From the NCBI RefSeq assembly GCF_014596945.1, contig NZ_JACVXB010000004.1:248001-312000 (forward strand): a stretch of DNA of 64,000 nucleotides, given 5' to 3'. The stretch comes from Aestuariibaculum sediminum (lineage in GTDB: Bacteria > Bacteroidota > Bacteroidia > Flavobacteriales > Flavobacteriaceae). The position numbers and the translations under genes are program-made. Below are positions 1 through 9,606 of this stretch, piece by piece (positions within the stretch are counted from its first letter, which is position 1; the number at the start of each line of letters is the position of its first letter). The notes beneath the pieces were generated by a model. That model did not search any database. It had not been told where the DNA came from and saw nothing but the letters and a program-made list of their open reading frames with translations.

Positions 1-9
1 ATTACAATT

Positions 10-678
10 ATGAGATTTTTACATTTTAGTTTACTCTTACTTTTTACTGCTTTCGTTTCAGCACAAAACATTAATCAGTTTGATTCTAACGGAAAACGTC
101 ACGGTATTTGGAAAAAGACATTCGATGATACCGACGTTTTACGCTACGAAGGTGAATTTAACCATGGTAAAGAAATAGGATTATTTAAATTTTACAAAAA
201 CATTAGACAAAGAGCGGTGCTAACGGCAACAAAACAGTTTAACCCACAAAATAATATTGCAGAAGTTACATTTTACGCTTCCACAGGAAAAATAATCAGT
301 GAAGGTAAAATGGATGGTAAACGTTATATAGGAGAGTGGAAATACTATCAAAAAACAAATAATAATTTATTAATCCTTGAGCATTATAATAATCTGGGTG
401 AGTTGGATGGCGAGCGTATCGTATATTATGAAAATGGTGTTATTGCTGAAAAGAATCATTATAAAGGCGGGAAGCTACATGGGGAAACCTTGTCATACTC
501 CGAAGCTAATACGTTAATTTATAGAGCAAATTATGTCAATGATAAAATGGACGGACCTTATGTAGCTTATGATGGTAATGGAGCTTTAGAAATAGAAGGA
601 CAATTTAAAAATGGTCAGAAAACAGGACTGTGGAAATATTATGAAAACGGAAACTTAACAGAGCAAACACAGTTTTAA
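10..678 (+). CDS. YwqK/MORN-like repeat protein, secreted
   Basis: 222 residues, starting at the first ATG after the window edge. Residues 1-18 form a hydrophobic signal peptide ending in SAQ, so the protein is exported. The rest is a run of about six degenerate MORN-type repeats of the pattern G-x-x-x-G-x-W/F-x-Y-Y-x-N-G (for example around residues 30-65, 95-115 and 195-220), as in the 'YwqK family antitoxin' proteins that are abundant in Bacteroidota. Despite that family name, no toxin partner lies beside it. Function is unknown; a structural or surface role is an inference. A strong terminator follows at 698-730. Confidence 0.8.
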   Translation: MRFLHFSLLLLFTAFVSAQNINQFDSNGKRHGIWKKTFDDTDVLRYEGEFNHGKEIGLFKFYKNIRQRAVLTATKQFNPQNNIAEVTFYASTGKIISEGKMDGKRYIGEWKYYQKTNNNLLILEHYNNLGELDGERIVYYENGVIAEKNHYKGGKLHGETLSYSEANTLIYRANYVNDKMDGPYVAYDGNGALEIEGQFKNGQKTGLWKYYENGNLTEQTQF

Positions 679-697
679 ATATATATATTATAAAAAT

Positions 698-730
698 AAA
701 ACTCCTTAATTATTTAAATTAAGGAGTTTT
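698..730 (+). terminator. Rho-independent terminator after the YwqK-like gene
   Basis: A perfect 13-bp stem (AAAACTCCTTAAT at 698-710, ATTAAGGAGTTTT at 718-730) with a 7-nt loop and a T-rich 3' side, 20 bp after the stop codon. It separates the first gene from the convergent fasciclin gene and could act in both directions. Confidence 0.85.
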
Positions 731-777
731 TTGTTAATGCTAAGCATTAAAAATGCTAATTAATCAACCCGTATATA

Positions 778-1752
778 TTAATTTAAAGGAGGTAAAATCA
801 CTCCATCTATAACATGTACTACACCGTTTGTTGCTTGTATATCAACTAGAGACGTAACGATATTACTAACTCTACCATTGGCATCTGTTAAAGTAAATGC
901 AGAAGCATCGGCTGTAATATCTCCACCTAAAGTTGAAACTGTACCGCTTGTTAATTGTGACGATTGTACATTGGCGTTTACAATGTGGTGTAATAAAACC
1001 GAATCCACAGTATCGGTTGAAATGTCAGTTAAGGCATTTACTCCTAAATAAGATAAAACAGATACAAAAGCATCATTCGTCGGAGCGAAAACCGTAAATG
1101 GTCCCGCTTCTGAATCTGATACAGTTTCAATGTAAGGAACCGTTGGCATACCAGTATCGGCATAAGCTAAAACATCAACCAAAGTAGATAATGCTGCGTT
1201 TGAAGTTGCAAAAGTAGCAATAGTTGGTAAATCAATGACAGCGTCAATTACATGAACAATTCCGTTTGACGCTACTACATCTGGAATAGTTACTGAAGCC
1301 ACACCATTAAACATAACACCAGAGGTTCCGTTGTAATACAAGCTAAGTTTTGTGCCGTTTGGCCCATCGGCTAAGGTGTTGGTGTAGCCCATGTTTCCTA
1401 TAAGATCGGCAGACATAATGTTTGCATCAGGAATTACATGATTTAAAAGAATTTGTGTAAGTACACCTGTAGGCACGTCATCTAATGAATTAAATCCATA
1501 ATTGGTGAGTAATTTTGCGAAAGCTCCGTTAGTTGGCGCTAAAACGGTTTTATTACCCGAGGCAGATAAGGCACCTACTAAATCGGCTTTTACCACTGCT
1601 TCTACTAAAATACTTAATTCAGGCGTAGCTTGAGCTATTTCAACAATGTTTAATGGTTGTTGTACTTTGTCGTCATCATCGTCGTTACAAGAAACAAGTG
1701 CTAACACTGTGAATAGTAACAAGAAACTTTTCAATAATTTTAAATTTTTCAT
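778..1752 (-). CDS. Fasciclin (FAS1) domain lipoprotein
   Basis: 324 residues from the ATG at 1752. An upstream in-frame ATG at 1803 would add 17 residues in front of a normal signal peptide and is unlikely. Residues 1-23 are a lipoprotein signal ending in lipobox LVSC. The Cys is followed by N and five Asp, an acidic stretch typical of surface-exposed Bacteroidota lipoproteins. Two FAS1 domains follow (about residues 35-175 and 180-324), each with the H1-type 'TVLAPTNGAF / FTVFAPTNDAF' motif and the H2-type 'NGIVHVID / NGVVHVID' motif. FAS1 proteins mediate adhesion; the ligand here is unknown. A -7 element lies at 1780-1787. Confidence 0.93.
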   Translation of the reverse strand: MKNLKLLKSFLLLFTVLALVSCNDDDDDKVQQPLNIVEIAQATPELSILVEAVVKADLVGALSASGNKTVLAPTNGAFAKLLTNYGFNSLDDVPTGVLTQILLNHVIPDANIMSADLIGNMGYTNTLADGPNGTKLSLYYNGTSGVMFNGVASVTIPDVVASNGIVHVIDAVIDLPTIATFATSNAALSTLVDVLAYADTGMPTVPYIETVSDSEAGPFTVFAPTNDAFVSVLSYLGVNALTDISTDTVDSVLLHHIVNANVQSSQLTSGTVSTLGGDITADASAFTLTDANGRVSNIVTSLVDIQATNGVVHVIDGVILPPLN

Positions 1753-1779
1753 TTTCGTTAGGATTTTTATGTTGTTTAA

Positions 1780-1787
1780 CAAAAGTA
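1780..1787 (-). promoter_or_regulatory. Probable -7 element of the FAS1 gene
   Basis: The minus strand reads TACTTTTG, matching the Bacteroidota -7 consensus TAnnTTTG, 27 bp before the chosen start at 1752. This also argues against the upstream start at 1803. No well-spaced TTG -33 element is seen. Confidence 0.5.
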
Positions 1788-1907
1788 ATGAATAGTTAAA
1801 CAAAAAATATTAATCTAGTTTAACATTTTATAAAAAATATTAAACAAAATTAAATTTAGCATAGAATTGCCTTAATCTAGTTTACTTATTTAAAGGATTA
1901 TTATGTG

Positions 1908-1915
1908 TATCTTTG
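1908..1915 (+). promoter_or_regulatory. Probable -7 element of mnmA
   Basis: TATCTTTG fits TAnnTTTG exactly and lies 78 bp before the mnmA ATG. The -33 match is poor (TTTAC at about 1881). It is the only consensus -7 seen in the 240-bp divergent gap on this strand. Confidence 0.5.
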
Positions 1916-1993
1916 TGGCCTCATTTCCAAAAACAAATAGTTAAATTGAAATGTTAGGAAGTGTAGGTTTTATTACAAAGGTTATTTATACAT

Positions 1994-3181
1994 ATGAAAC
2001 GAGTTATAATAGGACTTTCGGGAGGTGTTGATTCTAGCGTTGCTGCATATTTGTTAAAGGAACAAGGCTATGAGGTTATCGGGCTATTTATGAAAAACTG
2101 GCACGACGATTCTGTAACTATTTCAAATGAATGTCCATGGTTAGACGATAGTAACGATGCCATGTTAGTTGCCGAAAAATTAGGTATTCCATTTCAAACA
2201 GTAGATTTAAGTGAGCAGTACAAGGAACGTATCGTTGATTATATGTTTAAGGAATATGAAAAGGGGCGTACGCCTAATCCCGATGTACTTTGTAATAGAG
2301 AAATAAAATTCGATGTTTTCATGGACATTGCTATGAGTTTAGGTGCAGACTATGTTGCCACAGGACATTATTGCCGTAAAGGAAGCATAGAGAAAAACGG
2401 TGAAAATGTTTATCAACTTTTAGCAGGGGTAGACAATAATAAAGATCAATCTTATTTTTTATGTCAGTTATCTCAGGAGCAATTAGCGAAATCATTATTT
2501 CCTATAGGAGAGTTAACGAAACCACAAGTGCGTGAGATTGCCACGAAATTAGACTTAGTAACTGCCGAAAAGAAAGATTCACAAGGTTTGTGTTTTATAG
2601 GAAAAGTAAAGTTACCGGAGTTTCTTCAGCAACAATTAAAACCAAAGGAGGGGGTTATAGTTGAAGTATCAAAAGAACAAGATATTTTCAAAAATGAAGT
2701 TCCTGAATTTCAATCTGAAGAAGAAAAATTAGAATATCTGTCTCGTAAAATTGAGTACAGAGTAGATTTTGGAAAAATCGTAGGTAAGCATCAGGGAGCA
2801 CATTACTTTACTAAAGGTCAAAGAAAAGGACTTGGCGTTGGAGGAACTGTAGAACCTTTATTCGTTATAGATACTGATGTTGCGGAAAATGTGATTTACA
2901 CAGGGCAAGGAAAGGAACACCCTGGATTATTAAAAAAGGCGCTTTTTGTAAATGAGGAGGAAATACACTGGATACGACCAGATTTGGCTTTGAAAACAGA
3001 TGAAACCATGGAGGTTATGGCTAGAATTCGGTACAGGCAGCCTCTTCAAAAAGCAACCTTACATAAAGTAAGCAGCGGCATGTATGTAGCGTTCAAAGAA
3101 CTTCAGTCGGCCATTACAGAAGGTCAGTTTGTGGCGTGGTATTTAAATGAGGAATTGGTAGGTTCTGGGGTAATTTCGTAA
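1994..3181 (+). CDS. mnmA: tRNA-uridine 2-sulfurtransferase MnmA
   Basis: 395 residues. It thiolates the wobble uridine (U34) of tRNA Lys, Glu and Gln in the cytoplasm, using ATP and a persulfide relay. The PP-loop SGGVDSS is at residues 9-15. The two catalytic cysteines are C100 (NPDVLCN) and C200 (QGLCFIG), and the tRNA-binding C-terminal domain is present. A stretch at about 215-250, rich in Lys and Glu, makes it somewhat longer than the ~365-residue enterobacterial enzyme, as is usual in flavobacteria. It is read with the subtilase gene 25 bp downstream. Confidence 0.97.
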   Translation: MKRVIIGLSGGVDSSVAAYLLKEQGYEVIGLFMKNWHDDSVTISNECPWLDDSNDAMLVAEKLGIPFQTVDLSEQYKERIVDYMFKEYEKGRTPNPDVLCNREIKFDVFMDIAMSLGADYVATGHYCRKGSIEKNGENVYQLLAGVDNNKDQSYFLCQLSQEQLAKSLFPIGELTKPQVREIATKLDLVTAEKKDSQGLCFIGKVKLPEFLQQQLKPKEGVIVEVSKEQDIFKNEVPEFQSEEEKLEYLSRKIEYRVDFGKIVGKHQGAHYFTKGQRKGLGVGGTVEPLFVIDTDVAENVIYTGQGKEHPGLLKKALFVNEEEIHWIRPDLALKTDETMEVMARIRYRQPLQKATLHKVSSGMYVAFKELQSAITEGQFVAWYLNEELVGSGVIS

Positions 3182-3206
3182 ATTGCAGTAACATAATACT
3201 GCTTCA

Positions 3207-4817
3207 ATGAAAAATGTCCTACTGTGTTGCATTCTAATAGGTATTAGATTATCGCTATTTGCTCAACAAGATGCTTGGGTATATTTTAAGGATAAGGGTA
3301 ATACATATAACATTAATACGCCCACAAATTTTTTATCCCAAAAGGCCATCGATAGAAAAGCGCAACATGGTGTTGCTATTGATGAACGCGATATTCCAGT
3401 AAATGAAAGTTACATATCAACTTTAAAAGGCGCTGTAGGGATAACCGTCATGGCAAAATCGAAATGGTTCAATGCGGTACATGTGAGAGGAAGTCAAACT
3501 GATATCACAAATTTAGTTGATGCTGTAAATTATCCTTTTGTAGATTATGTCGATTTTGCCGATAAAAACCTCAATTCTTCAAAGGTAACAGTTCAAAAAA
3601 CAAAGAAAAAGGAAGCATATTTAGCAACAACGTTTAATTACGGTTCGGCTGCAAACCAGGCAACTATGATTCATGCGAATGAACTGCACCTTGCCAATTT
3701 TACAGGAACAGGAATGACTGTAGCAGTTATGGATGCGGGGTTTCCTGGTGTTAATACTATTGGTGGTTTTCAACGTTTAAGAGATGCCAGCGGCATCATT
3801 GATACTTACGATTTTGTGGATCGAGAAATAGACGTTTATAACAATACAACTGACAAACACGGGACTTGGGTACTTAGTACCATGGCGGGTTATATTGAAA
3901 ATCAATTTGTAGGCACCGCTCCCGACGCATCGTATTACTTATTTATTACAGAAGACGGTTCAGGTGAAAACCCGGTAGAAGAGAGTTATTGGGTGGAAGC
4001 TGCAGAACGGGCGGATAGTCTTGGAGTGGATGTCATAAACACATCATTAGGTTATGGTGCGTTTTATACTAATTTAAATTACAGATACTCGGCAGCAGAA
4101 TACGACGGTCAAACCACTTATATTACAAAAGGAGCTAACATAGCCTTTGAAAAAGGATTATTATTAATAAATTCTGTAGGGAACGAAGGGGAGAATGGTG
4201 TAAATGCACCTGCCGATTCGCCATATGTATTATCAATCGGTGCGGTAGATGCCTCAGGAACTTATGCAAGTTTCAGCTCTGTGGGTAGCCCTGTTCAACC
4301 TTCTCGGAAGCCAGATGTTGTGGCACAGGGGCAGGCTAGCTATGTTATTGATGTTAGTAATGCTATTGGAACCATAAATGGAACCTCCTTTAGTTCTCCT
4401 ATTCTTGCAGGAGGAATAACTTGTTTATGGCAAGCTTTACCCAATAAAACGAATGCTGAAATTATGAAATTGGTAAGGGAATCGGCCTCACAATATAACA
4501 CACCCGATTATGAATTGGGGTATGGAATCCCAGATTTATATGCGTCATTAAACCAAGGTCTGTCTGTACAGAGCAACAGGTTAGATTTGATAAAAGTATT
4601 TCCAAATCCAACCAGAAATACATTGTATTTACAATTACCAAATGCTCAAATCTCTTATTTAGCAAGTATTTATGATGTCCTGGGCAAACAAGTAAATAAT
4701 ACAAAAATTTCTTCACATCAAAATAAAATTGAATTGGCTAGTTTAGCTAAAGGATTATATGTTTTAAGGTTAAAATCTCCCGAGAATACGGTGTCAATCA
4801 AATTAATCAAACAATAA
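3207..4817 (+). CDS. Secreted subtilisin-like serine peptidase (S8) with type IX sorting domain
   Basis: 536 residues. The signal peptide (1-20) is followed by a propeptide-like region and an S8 catalytic domain at about 165-455. The triad is D176 (MDAG), H218 (KHGT) and S394 (GTSFSSP), with oxyanion N326 (VGNEG). The C-terminal ~75 residues form a type A T9SS sorting domain, recognisable by KVFPNPTRNTLYL near its start and the closing GLYVLRLKS and LIKQ segments. The enzyme should therefore cross the inner membrane by Sec, the outer membrane by the type IX system, and be released or anchored at the cell surface. The substrate is unknown. Its stop overlaps the next start (TAATG). Confidence 0.95.
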   Translation: MKNVLLCCILIGIRLSLFAQQDAWVYFKDKGNTYNINTPTNFLSQKAIDRKAQHGVAIDERDIPVNESYISTLKGAVGITVMAKSKWFNAVHVRGSQTDITNLVDAVNYPFVDYVDFADKNLNSSKVTVQKTKKKEAYLATTFNYGSAANQATMIHANELHLANFTGTGMTVAVMDAGFPGVNTIGGFQRLRDASGIIDTYDFVDREIDVYNNTTDKHGTWVLSTMAGYIENQFVGTAPDASYYLFITEDGSGENPVEESYWVEAAERADSLGVDVINTSLGYGAFYTNLNYRYSAAEYDGQTTYITKGANIAFEKGLLLINSVGNEGENGVNAPADSPYVLSIGAVDASGTYASFSSVGSPVQPSRKPDVVAQGQASYVIDVSNAIGTINGTSFSSPILAGGITCLWQALPNKTNAEIMKLVRESASQYNTPDYELGYGIPDLYASLNQGLSVQSNRLDLIKVFPNPTRNTLYLQLPNAQISYLASIYDVLGKQVNNTKISSHQNKIELASLAKGLYVLRLKSPENTVSIKLIKQ

Positions 4818-5758
4818 TGTCTAATAAAATTACCGAGTTATTTCAAATTAAATATCCCATAATTCAAGCAGGAATGGTCTGGAATAGTGGTTGGAGATTG
4901 GCTTCTGCTTCTAGTAATGCTGGAATATTAGGATTAATAGGAGCTGGGTCTATGTACCCCGATGTGTTACGTGAGCATATCCAAAATTGTAAACAAGCAA
5001 CCCAGCAACCATTTGGTGTTAACGTACCAATGCTATACCCTAATATTCAGGAAATCATGGGTATTATCGTTGACGAAGGTGTTAAAATTGTCTTTACCTC
5101 GGCAGGAAACCCTAAAACATGGACAGCTTGGCTGCAGGAGCGAGGTATTTTAGTAGTGCACGTTGTCAGCAGTGTTAAATTTGCTTTGAAAGCCCAGGAA
5201 GCAGGTGTAAACGCTATTGTAGCTGAAGGTTTTGAAGCAGGTGGGCATAATGGAAGAGATGAGACAACAACGTTTACTTTAATCCCTATGGTTAAGGAAA
5301 AAATAAAGATTCCTTTAATTGCAGCTGGAGGTGTTGCCACAGGAAAATCAATGCTAGCAGCTATGATTTTAGGAGCCGATGGTGTTCAGGTTGGGAGTAG
5401 ATTCGTTGCTAGTGAAGAAAGTTCCGCCCACGAGGCGTTTAAACAAGTTGTAGTTGATGCCAAAGAAGGAGACACCCAACTAACTTTAAAGGAATTAGCC
5501 CCTGTACGATTAATTAAAAATAAGTTTTATAACGACATTCAGGAATTGTACCAATCATCACCAACTGTCGAAGAGCTAAAAGCTTTATTAGGTCGTAGCA
5601 GAGCTAAAAAAGGCATGTTTGAAGGAGACTTGGACGAAGGCGAGCTCGAGATCGGGCAGATTGCTGGTTTAATTCACGATATAAAACCTGTAGCGACCAT
5701 TGTTAAAGATATGGTTTCAGAATTTGAAGTAGCTAAACAAAATGTTATTTACATATAA
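4817..5758 (+). CDS. NAD(P)H-dependent flavin oxidoreductase / nitronate monooxygenase
   Basis: 313 residues, a TIM-barrel FMN enzyme of the nitronate monooxygenase/FabK superfamily. N-terminal YPIIQAGM, central GFEAGGHNG and phosphate-binding AAGGVATG are the family marks. Members oxidise alkyl nitronates, or act as FabK-type enoyl-ACP reductases; the sequence alone does not decide which. The start ATG overlaps the subtilase stop by one base, so the two are translationally coupled although their functions look unrelated. A terminator follows at 5814-5839. Confidence 0.9.
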   Translation: MSNKITELFQIKYPIIQAGMVWNSGWRLASASSNAGILGLIGAGSMYPDVLREHIQNCKQATQQPFGVNVPMLYPNIQEIMGIIVDEGVKIVFTSAGNPKTWTAWLQERGILVVHVVSSVKFALKAQEAGVNAIVAEGFEAGGHNGRDETTTFTLIPMVKEKIKIPLIAAGGVATGKSMLAAMILGADGVQVGSRFVASEESSAHEAFKQVVVDAKEGDTQLTLKELAPVRLIKNKFYNDIQELYQSSPTVEELKALLGRSRAKKGMFEGDLDEGELEIGQIAGLIHDIKPVATIVKDMVSEFEVAKQNVIYI

Positions 5759-5813
5759 TTAAGGTTTTATTGATCATTTTTATATTAAAATTTGTCATTG
5801 TGTAAATCCAAAA

Positions 5814-5839
5814 AAAGGGAAACTGAGAGGTTTCCCTTT
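5814..5839 (+). terminator. Rho-independent terminator
   Basis: A perfect 10-bp stem, AAAGGGAAAC / GTTTCCCTTT, with the 6-nt loop tgagag, about 55 bp after the nitronate monooxygenase stop. It ends the mnmA-subtilase-monooxygenase transcript. Confidence 0.85.
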
Positions 5840-6067
5840 AAACATTGAAACGTAGAGTGTTTAATCTTTTTAATCCCTTAAAAAATAAAAACTATATGTT
5901 TCAATATGCTATGATCTTTTTGTGAGATTTTTCGTTTCGGGGATTGTCTAAATTACAAAATATCAACGGGTTATAATAAAATTTTAATTGTAAGTTATTA
6001 ACAATCAATACTTTTAATAATATCAAAAAACAAATATTAAATTTTAGCCTATGCTAATTCTATGGAT

Positions 6068-6075
6068 TACTTTTG
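6068..6075 (+). promoter_or_regulatory. Probable -7 element of the MATE gene
   Basis: TACTTTTG, an exact TAnnTTTG match, 132 bp before the GTG start. It implies an untranslated leader of about 125 nt. The -33 side is weak. Confidence 0.45.
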
Positions 6076-6206
6076 CACAGCAAAAGGGTACTATTAAATG
6101 GTAAGTTTACGCCATAATATGTAAACTAATTACTGTATGAAACTTTTTAGAAATGAATATTTTAGTGCTTAGGATGAAAATTAAGATTAATCGTTAATTG
6201 ATTTAA

Positions 6207-7583
6207 GTGAAAATAACAGATTATACAAAAGAATTTAAATACAATTGGAATCTTGCTGCGCCAGTAATGATGGGTATGTTAGGGCATACCTTTGTAAGTT
6301 TTATAGATAATATAATGGTAGGACAACTAGGTACAGCGGAGTTGGCAGCTGTATCTCTAGGCAATAGTTTTATGTTTATTGCTATGTCACTAGGAATAGG
6401 TTTTTCTACGGCTCTTACGCCAATAATAGCAGAAGCCGATGCAGCTAAAAACTTCAATTATGGAAAATCTTCTTTTAAGCATGGTTTATTTTTATGTGCT
6501 GTTTTGGGGATTTTACTGTTTTTACTTTTGCTGTTAGCAAAACCATTAATGTATTCTATGAAACAGCCCATAGAAGTCGTTCAGCTTGCCATCCCTTATC
6601 TGGATTTAGTTGCATTTTCGTTAATCCCTTTAATTATATTTCAGGGGTTTAAGCAGTTTAGTGATGGGTTGTCAATGACAAGATATCCCATGTATGCTAC
6701 TATTTTAGCAAATATTTTGAATGTGATTCTTAATTACCTACTTATTTTCGGGAAATTAGGATGTCCTGAGCTTGGTATTGTAGGTGCTGCATATGGAACA
6801 CTTATTTCGCGATTTGTTATGGTTGCGCATATTTATATGCTGTTAAAACGAAATAAGAAATCGGTAGACTATGTTTCCCAAATTAAAATTTTCGTTTTAG
6901 AAAAATTAATGCTAAAAAAGCTATTGCATTTAGGAGCACCAAGTGCGATGCAAATGTTTTTTGAAGTAGCAATTTTCACTGCAGCTATCTGGCTAAGTGG
7001 TTTATTGGGTAAAAACCCTCAGGCAGCTAATCAAGTGGCATTAAATTTATCATCTATGACTTTTATGGTGGCAACCGGTTTAAGCGTTGCAGCAATGATA
7101 CGCGTAGGAAACCAGAAAGGTTTAAAGCATTATATTAATCTGCGCCGAATTGCATTTTCTATATTTTTATTAGGCTGTATACTAGCTTTAGGCTTTGCAT
7201 TAATGTTTTTAGTGTTACATAATCAACTGCCTAAACTTTATGTCGATTTTGATGATATGAAAAACCTAAGCGATAACACCGAAGTGGTTACAATAGCATC
7301 AAAATTATTGTTAGCCGCTGCCATTTTTCAAATTAGTGATAGTATTCAAGTTATTGTTTTAGGAGCTTTAAGAGGCTTGCAAGACGTTAAAATTCCAACC
7401 CTAATTACGTTTATATCCTATTGGCTCATAGGTTTTCCTGTAAGTTGGTTTTTGGGTAAAGAAGATGCTTATGGTAGTTTTGGTATTTGGCTTGGTTTAC
7501 TTGCAGGCTTAACAACTGCTGCAATATTATTGTATATTCGATTCAATTATTTAACGAAAAAGTTAATTTTGTCTCATAATTAA
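6207..7583 (+). CDS. MATE family multidrug/Na+ exporter (NorM-like)
   Basis: 458 residues starting with GTG. Twelve predicted transmembrane helices are arranged as two MATE half-repeats, beginning AAPVMMGMLGHTFVSFIDNIMVGQLG and, in the second half, LHLGAPSAMQMFFEVAIFTAAIWLSG-like segments. MATE proteins sit in the inner membrane and expel cationic drugs or metabolites in exchange for Na+ or H+. The substrate cannot be told from sequence. The small acidic ORF 6 bp downstream is probably co-transcribed. Confidence 0.93.
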   Translation: MKITDYTKEFKYNWNLAAPVMMGMLGHTFVSFIDNIMVGQLGTAELAAVSLGNSFMFIAMSLGIGFSTALTPIIAEADAAKNFNYGKSSFKHGLFLCAVLGILLFLLLLLAKPLMYSMKQPIEVVQLAIPYLDLVAFSLIPLIIFQGFKQFSDGLSMTRYPMYATILANILNVILNYLLIFGKLGCPELGIVGAAYGTLISRFVMVAHIYMLLKRNKKSVDYVSQIKIFVLEKLMLKKLLHLGAPSAMQMFFEVAIFTAAIWLSGLLGKNPQAANQVALNLSSMTFMVATGLSVAAMIRVGNQKGLKHYINLRRIAFSIFLLGCILALGFALMFLVLHNQLPKLYVDFDDMKNLSDNTEVVTIASKLLLAAAIFQISDSIQVIVLGALRGLQDVKIPTLITFISYWLIGFPVSWFLGKEDAYGSFGIWLGLLAGLTTAAILLYIRFNYLTKKLILSHN

Positions 7584-7589
7584 AAACAC

Positions 7590-7820
7590 ATGATGTCACT
7601 ACCAAAATTTATACTTGGCGATAATACCGAATACCCGAATGCCATTTTTGTAATTCATACCGAATTTCCGAGATTTATCATAAATTTAGAGAATGATGAA
7701 GTGGAGTGGTTTGAAGAATTTGATGCGGAGGATCAAAAGGAATTAGAAGCAGAAACAGAAAATGCTATTAAGTTAGCCACTGAGTTTTACGATAATGAAA
7801 TCGCTAAATACGAAGATTAA
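7590..7820 (+). CDS. Small acidic conserved-type protein, unknown function
   Basis: 76 residues and strongly acidic (a Glu/Asp-rich second half), with no signal peptide or membrane helix. The N-terminal part (residues 5-35) looks like two short beta strands around FILGDNTEYPNAIFVIHTEFPRF-type sequence; the rest looks helical. It starts 6 bp after the MATE stop, so it is likely in the same transcript. I do not recognise a characterised family. Coding is supported by flavobacterial-like codon use and tight spacing. Confidence 0.7.
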   Translation: MMSLPKFILGDNTEYPNAIFVIHTEFPRFIINLENDEVEWFEEFDAEDQKELEAETENAIKLATEFYDNEIAKYED

Positions 7821-7900
7821 CCATAATCTTACATTAAAAATGTAGCCGAAGTATTCTGTTTTATAAATACCTTACTTTGGTTGCGTACAAATAATTAAGA

Positions 7901-8476
7901 ATGATTGACAAATTATTAGAATTAGACACTGCACTTTTTTTATACTTAAATAATTTAGGATCGCCAACATGGGATGGGCTATGGTTAGCCATAACAGCCA
8001 AATTAACTTTTGTGCCTTTATATGCAATTTTGTTGTATTTACTTTACAGAAAATTTGGAGTAAAGGCTTTGCTATTATTTGTTGTTGTTATTGCACTCAT
8101 GATTACTTTTACCGATCAGGTAACCAATATATTTAAGCGTACTTTTGAGCGTCCTAGACCATGTCGTGCGTCAGATATTATGGAACAGGTACGATTTATA
8201 GCGGTGCGATGTGGTAAATATGGATTCTTTTCTGGGCATTCATCAAACTCTATGGCTGCAGCTGTATTTGCTGGATTAATGCTAAAATCGTATTATAAGA
8301 ATTTAATTTTCATTCTGTTATTTTGGAGCGCTATTGTTGCATACAGTAGAATATATGTGGGGGTACATTATCCTTTAGATATAATTTGTGGTATGGCGTT
8401 TGGCGCTTTGTCAGGATTTATGTTTTATAAATTGGCCGTATTTGCACTAAATAAATATAATGTTTCAAAACACTAG
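7901..8476 (+). CDS. PAP2-family membrane phosphatase
   Basis: 191 residues with about five transmembrane helices. All three PAP2 signatures are present: K-x6-RP (KRTFERPRP), SGHS, and SR-x5-H-x3-D (SRIYVGVHYPLD), with the catalytic His in the last. Such enzymes dephosphorylate lipid phosphates such as undecaprenyl pyrophosphate or phosphatidic acid at the outer face of the inner membrane. Which one cannot be decided here. The stop codon overlaps that of meaB on the other strand (CTAG, 8473-8476). Confidence 0.93.
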   Translation: MIDKLLELDTALFLYLNNLGSPTWDGLWLAITAKLTFVPLYAILLYLLYRKFGVKALLLFVVVIALMITFTDQVTNIFKRTFERPRPCRASDIMEQVRFIAVRCGKYGFFSGHSSNSMAAAVFAGLMLKSYYKNLIFILLFWSAIVAYSRIYVGVHYPLDIICGMAFGALSGFMFYKLAVFALNKYNVSKH

Positions 8477-9555
8477 AATTTAAGGTGTGCTTTTAAAATA
8501 TGTTCAGCAGCATTAAAAGGCGTAGTTTTATTTTCTTCAATAAGGTTTAATTGAATTTCTAAGTCATGTTTTACACGCTCATTTTTTAAAAATGAATCTG
8601 TGATCTCATTTTTAATTGTTTGTAAAAGCCAGTATTTATTTTGGTCTTTCCTATGTCTTTCAAAGTAATTATTCTTGGAGGTAAGTGATATATAATCTTT
8701 AATATACTTCCAAACAATGGTAACACCTTGATTTTCTATAGCACTGCAGGTACTAACTATAGGTGTCCAACCAGATGCTTTTTCTTTGTACAGGTGAATT
8801 ATTTTTTTTAGGTCACTTTCCGCAGCCTTGGCTTTCGGAATATTGTCACCATCTGCCTTATTGATAATTATAGCATCAGCCATTTCAATGATGCCACGTT
8901 TAATACCTTGAAGTTCGTCGCCGCTTCCAGTTATTTGAAGTAACAAAAAGAAATCAACCATGCTATGAACCGTTGTTTCACTTTGTCCTACGCCTACAGT
9001 TTCAATTAAAATTACATCAAAACCAGCAGCTTCACATAAAATTATGCTTTCTCTGGTTTTTCGTGCAACACCACCCAAATTTTCATTGGTTGCTGAGGGG
9101 CGAATAAAAGCGTTTTTATTTTTAGCTAAGTTTTCCATTCTAGTTTTATCCCCCAAAATACTGCCTTTTGAAATATGGCTACTAGGGTCTATAGCTAGAA
9201 CAGCTACTCGTTTTCCTATTGAGGTTAAATAAGTCCCGAAGACTTCAATAAAAGTGCTTTTTCCAGCTCCGGGAACACCTGTAATACCAATTCTTATAGA
9301 TTTATTGGCAAATGGCAAACATGCGTTTAGTAAAGCATTGGCATGCTCGCCATGTTTTTTGTTGGTACTTTCTAAAAGGGTTATACTTCGACTTAAAGCG
9401 GTAATATCTCCATTTAAAATGTCCGATTTTAAAGTTTCAACATCTGGTACTGGCTTTCTATTTTGTTTAGACAGATTCACGGCATTAGCGCTGGTTGTTT
9501 CCGAAGAAGAAACCCCTAAACGTTCTTGTGTGACCTTTGTTTTACGTTTAACCAA
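8473..9555 (-). CDS. meaB: Methylmalonyl-CoA mutase-associated GTPase MeaB
   Basis: 360 residues, a G3E P-loop GTPase. The Walker A GVPGAGKST is at residues 93-101, and the NKADGDN base-recognition motif lies near residue 232. MeaB protects and reloads adenosylcobalamin-dependent methylmalonyl-CoA mutase. The N-terminal ~35 residues before the conserved core are Ser/Thr-rich and weakly conserved, so the true start could be further in. The mutase is not in this window. Confidence 0.93.
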   Translation of the reverse strand: MVKRKTKVTQERLGVSSSETTSANAVNLSKQNRKPVPDVETLKSDILNGDITALSRSITLLESTNKKHGEHANALLNACLPFANKSIRIGITGVPGAGKSTFIEVFGTYLTSIGKRVAVLAIDPSSHISKGSILGDKTRMENLAKNKNAFIRPSATNENLGGVARKTRESIILCEAAGFDVILIETVGVGQSETTVHSMVDFFLLLQITGSGDELQGIKRGIIEMADAIIINKADGDNIPKAKAAESDLKKIIHLYKEKASGWTPIVSTCSAIENQGVTIVWKYIKDYISLTSKNNYFERHRKDQNKYWLLQTIKNEITDSFLKNERVKHDLEIQLNLIEENKTTPFNAAEHILKAHLKF

Positions 9556-9606
9556 AATTTAAAAATTAAGGTATAAGTTACGAAAAGCTGATAAATTTTA
9601 TGCGGT

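Larger units (their letters stand above)
5759..6206. other. 448-bp intergenic region
   Basis: Holds a terminator (5814-5839), an 8-bp inverted repeat ATTGAAAC/GTTTCAAT at 5844-5851 and 5898-5905 of unclear meaning, and a -7 element at 6068-6075. No ORF of credible size, tRNA or riboswitch-like fold was recognised in the remaining AT-rich sequence. Confidence 0.6.

Noticed and set aside
10-678. Toxin-antitoxin function suggested by the family name YwqK antitoxin
   Set aside because: No toxin-like gene is adjacent, the protein has a signal peptide, and MORN-type repeats alone do not imply such a role.
734-750. Small palindrome TTAATGC-TAA-GCATTAA next to the first terminator
   Set aside because: No T-tract on either strand and no neighbouring start; no function could be assigned.
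5844-5905. 8-bp inverted repeat ATTGAAAC/GTTTCAAT, reminiscent of CRISPR repeat ends
   Set aside because: Only one pair, 46 bp apart, with no regularly spaced repeats; not a CRISPR array.
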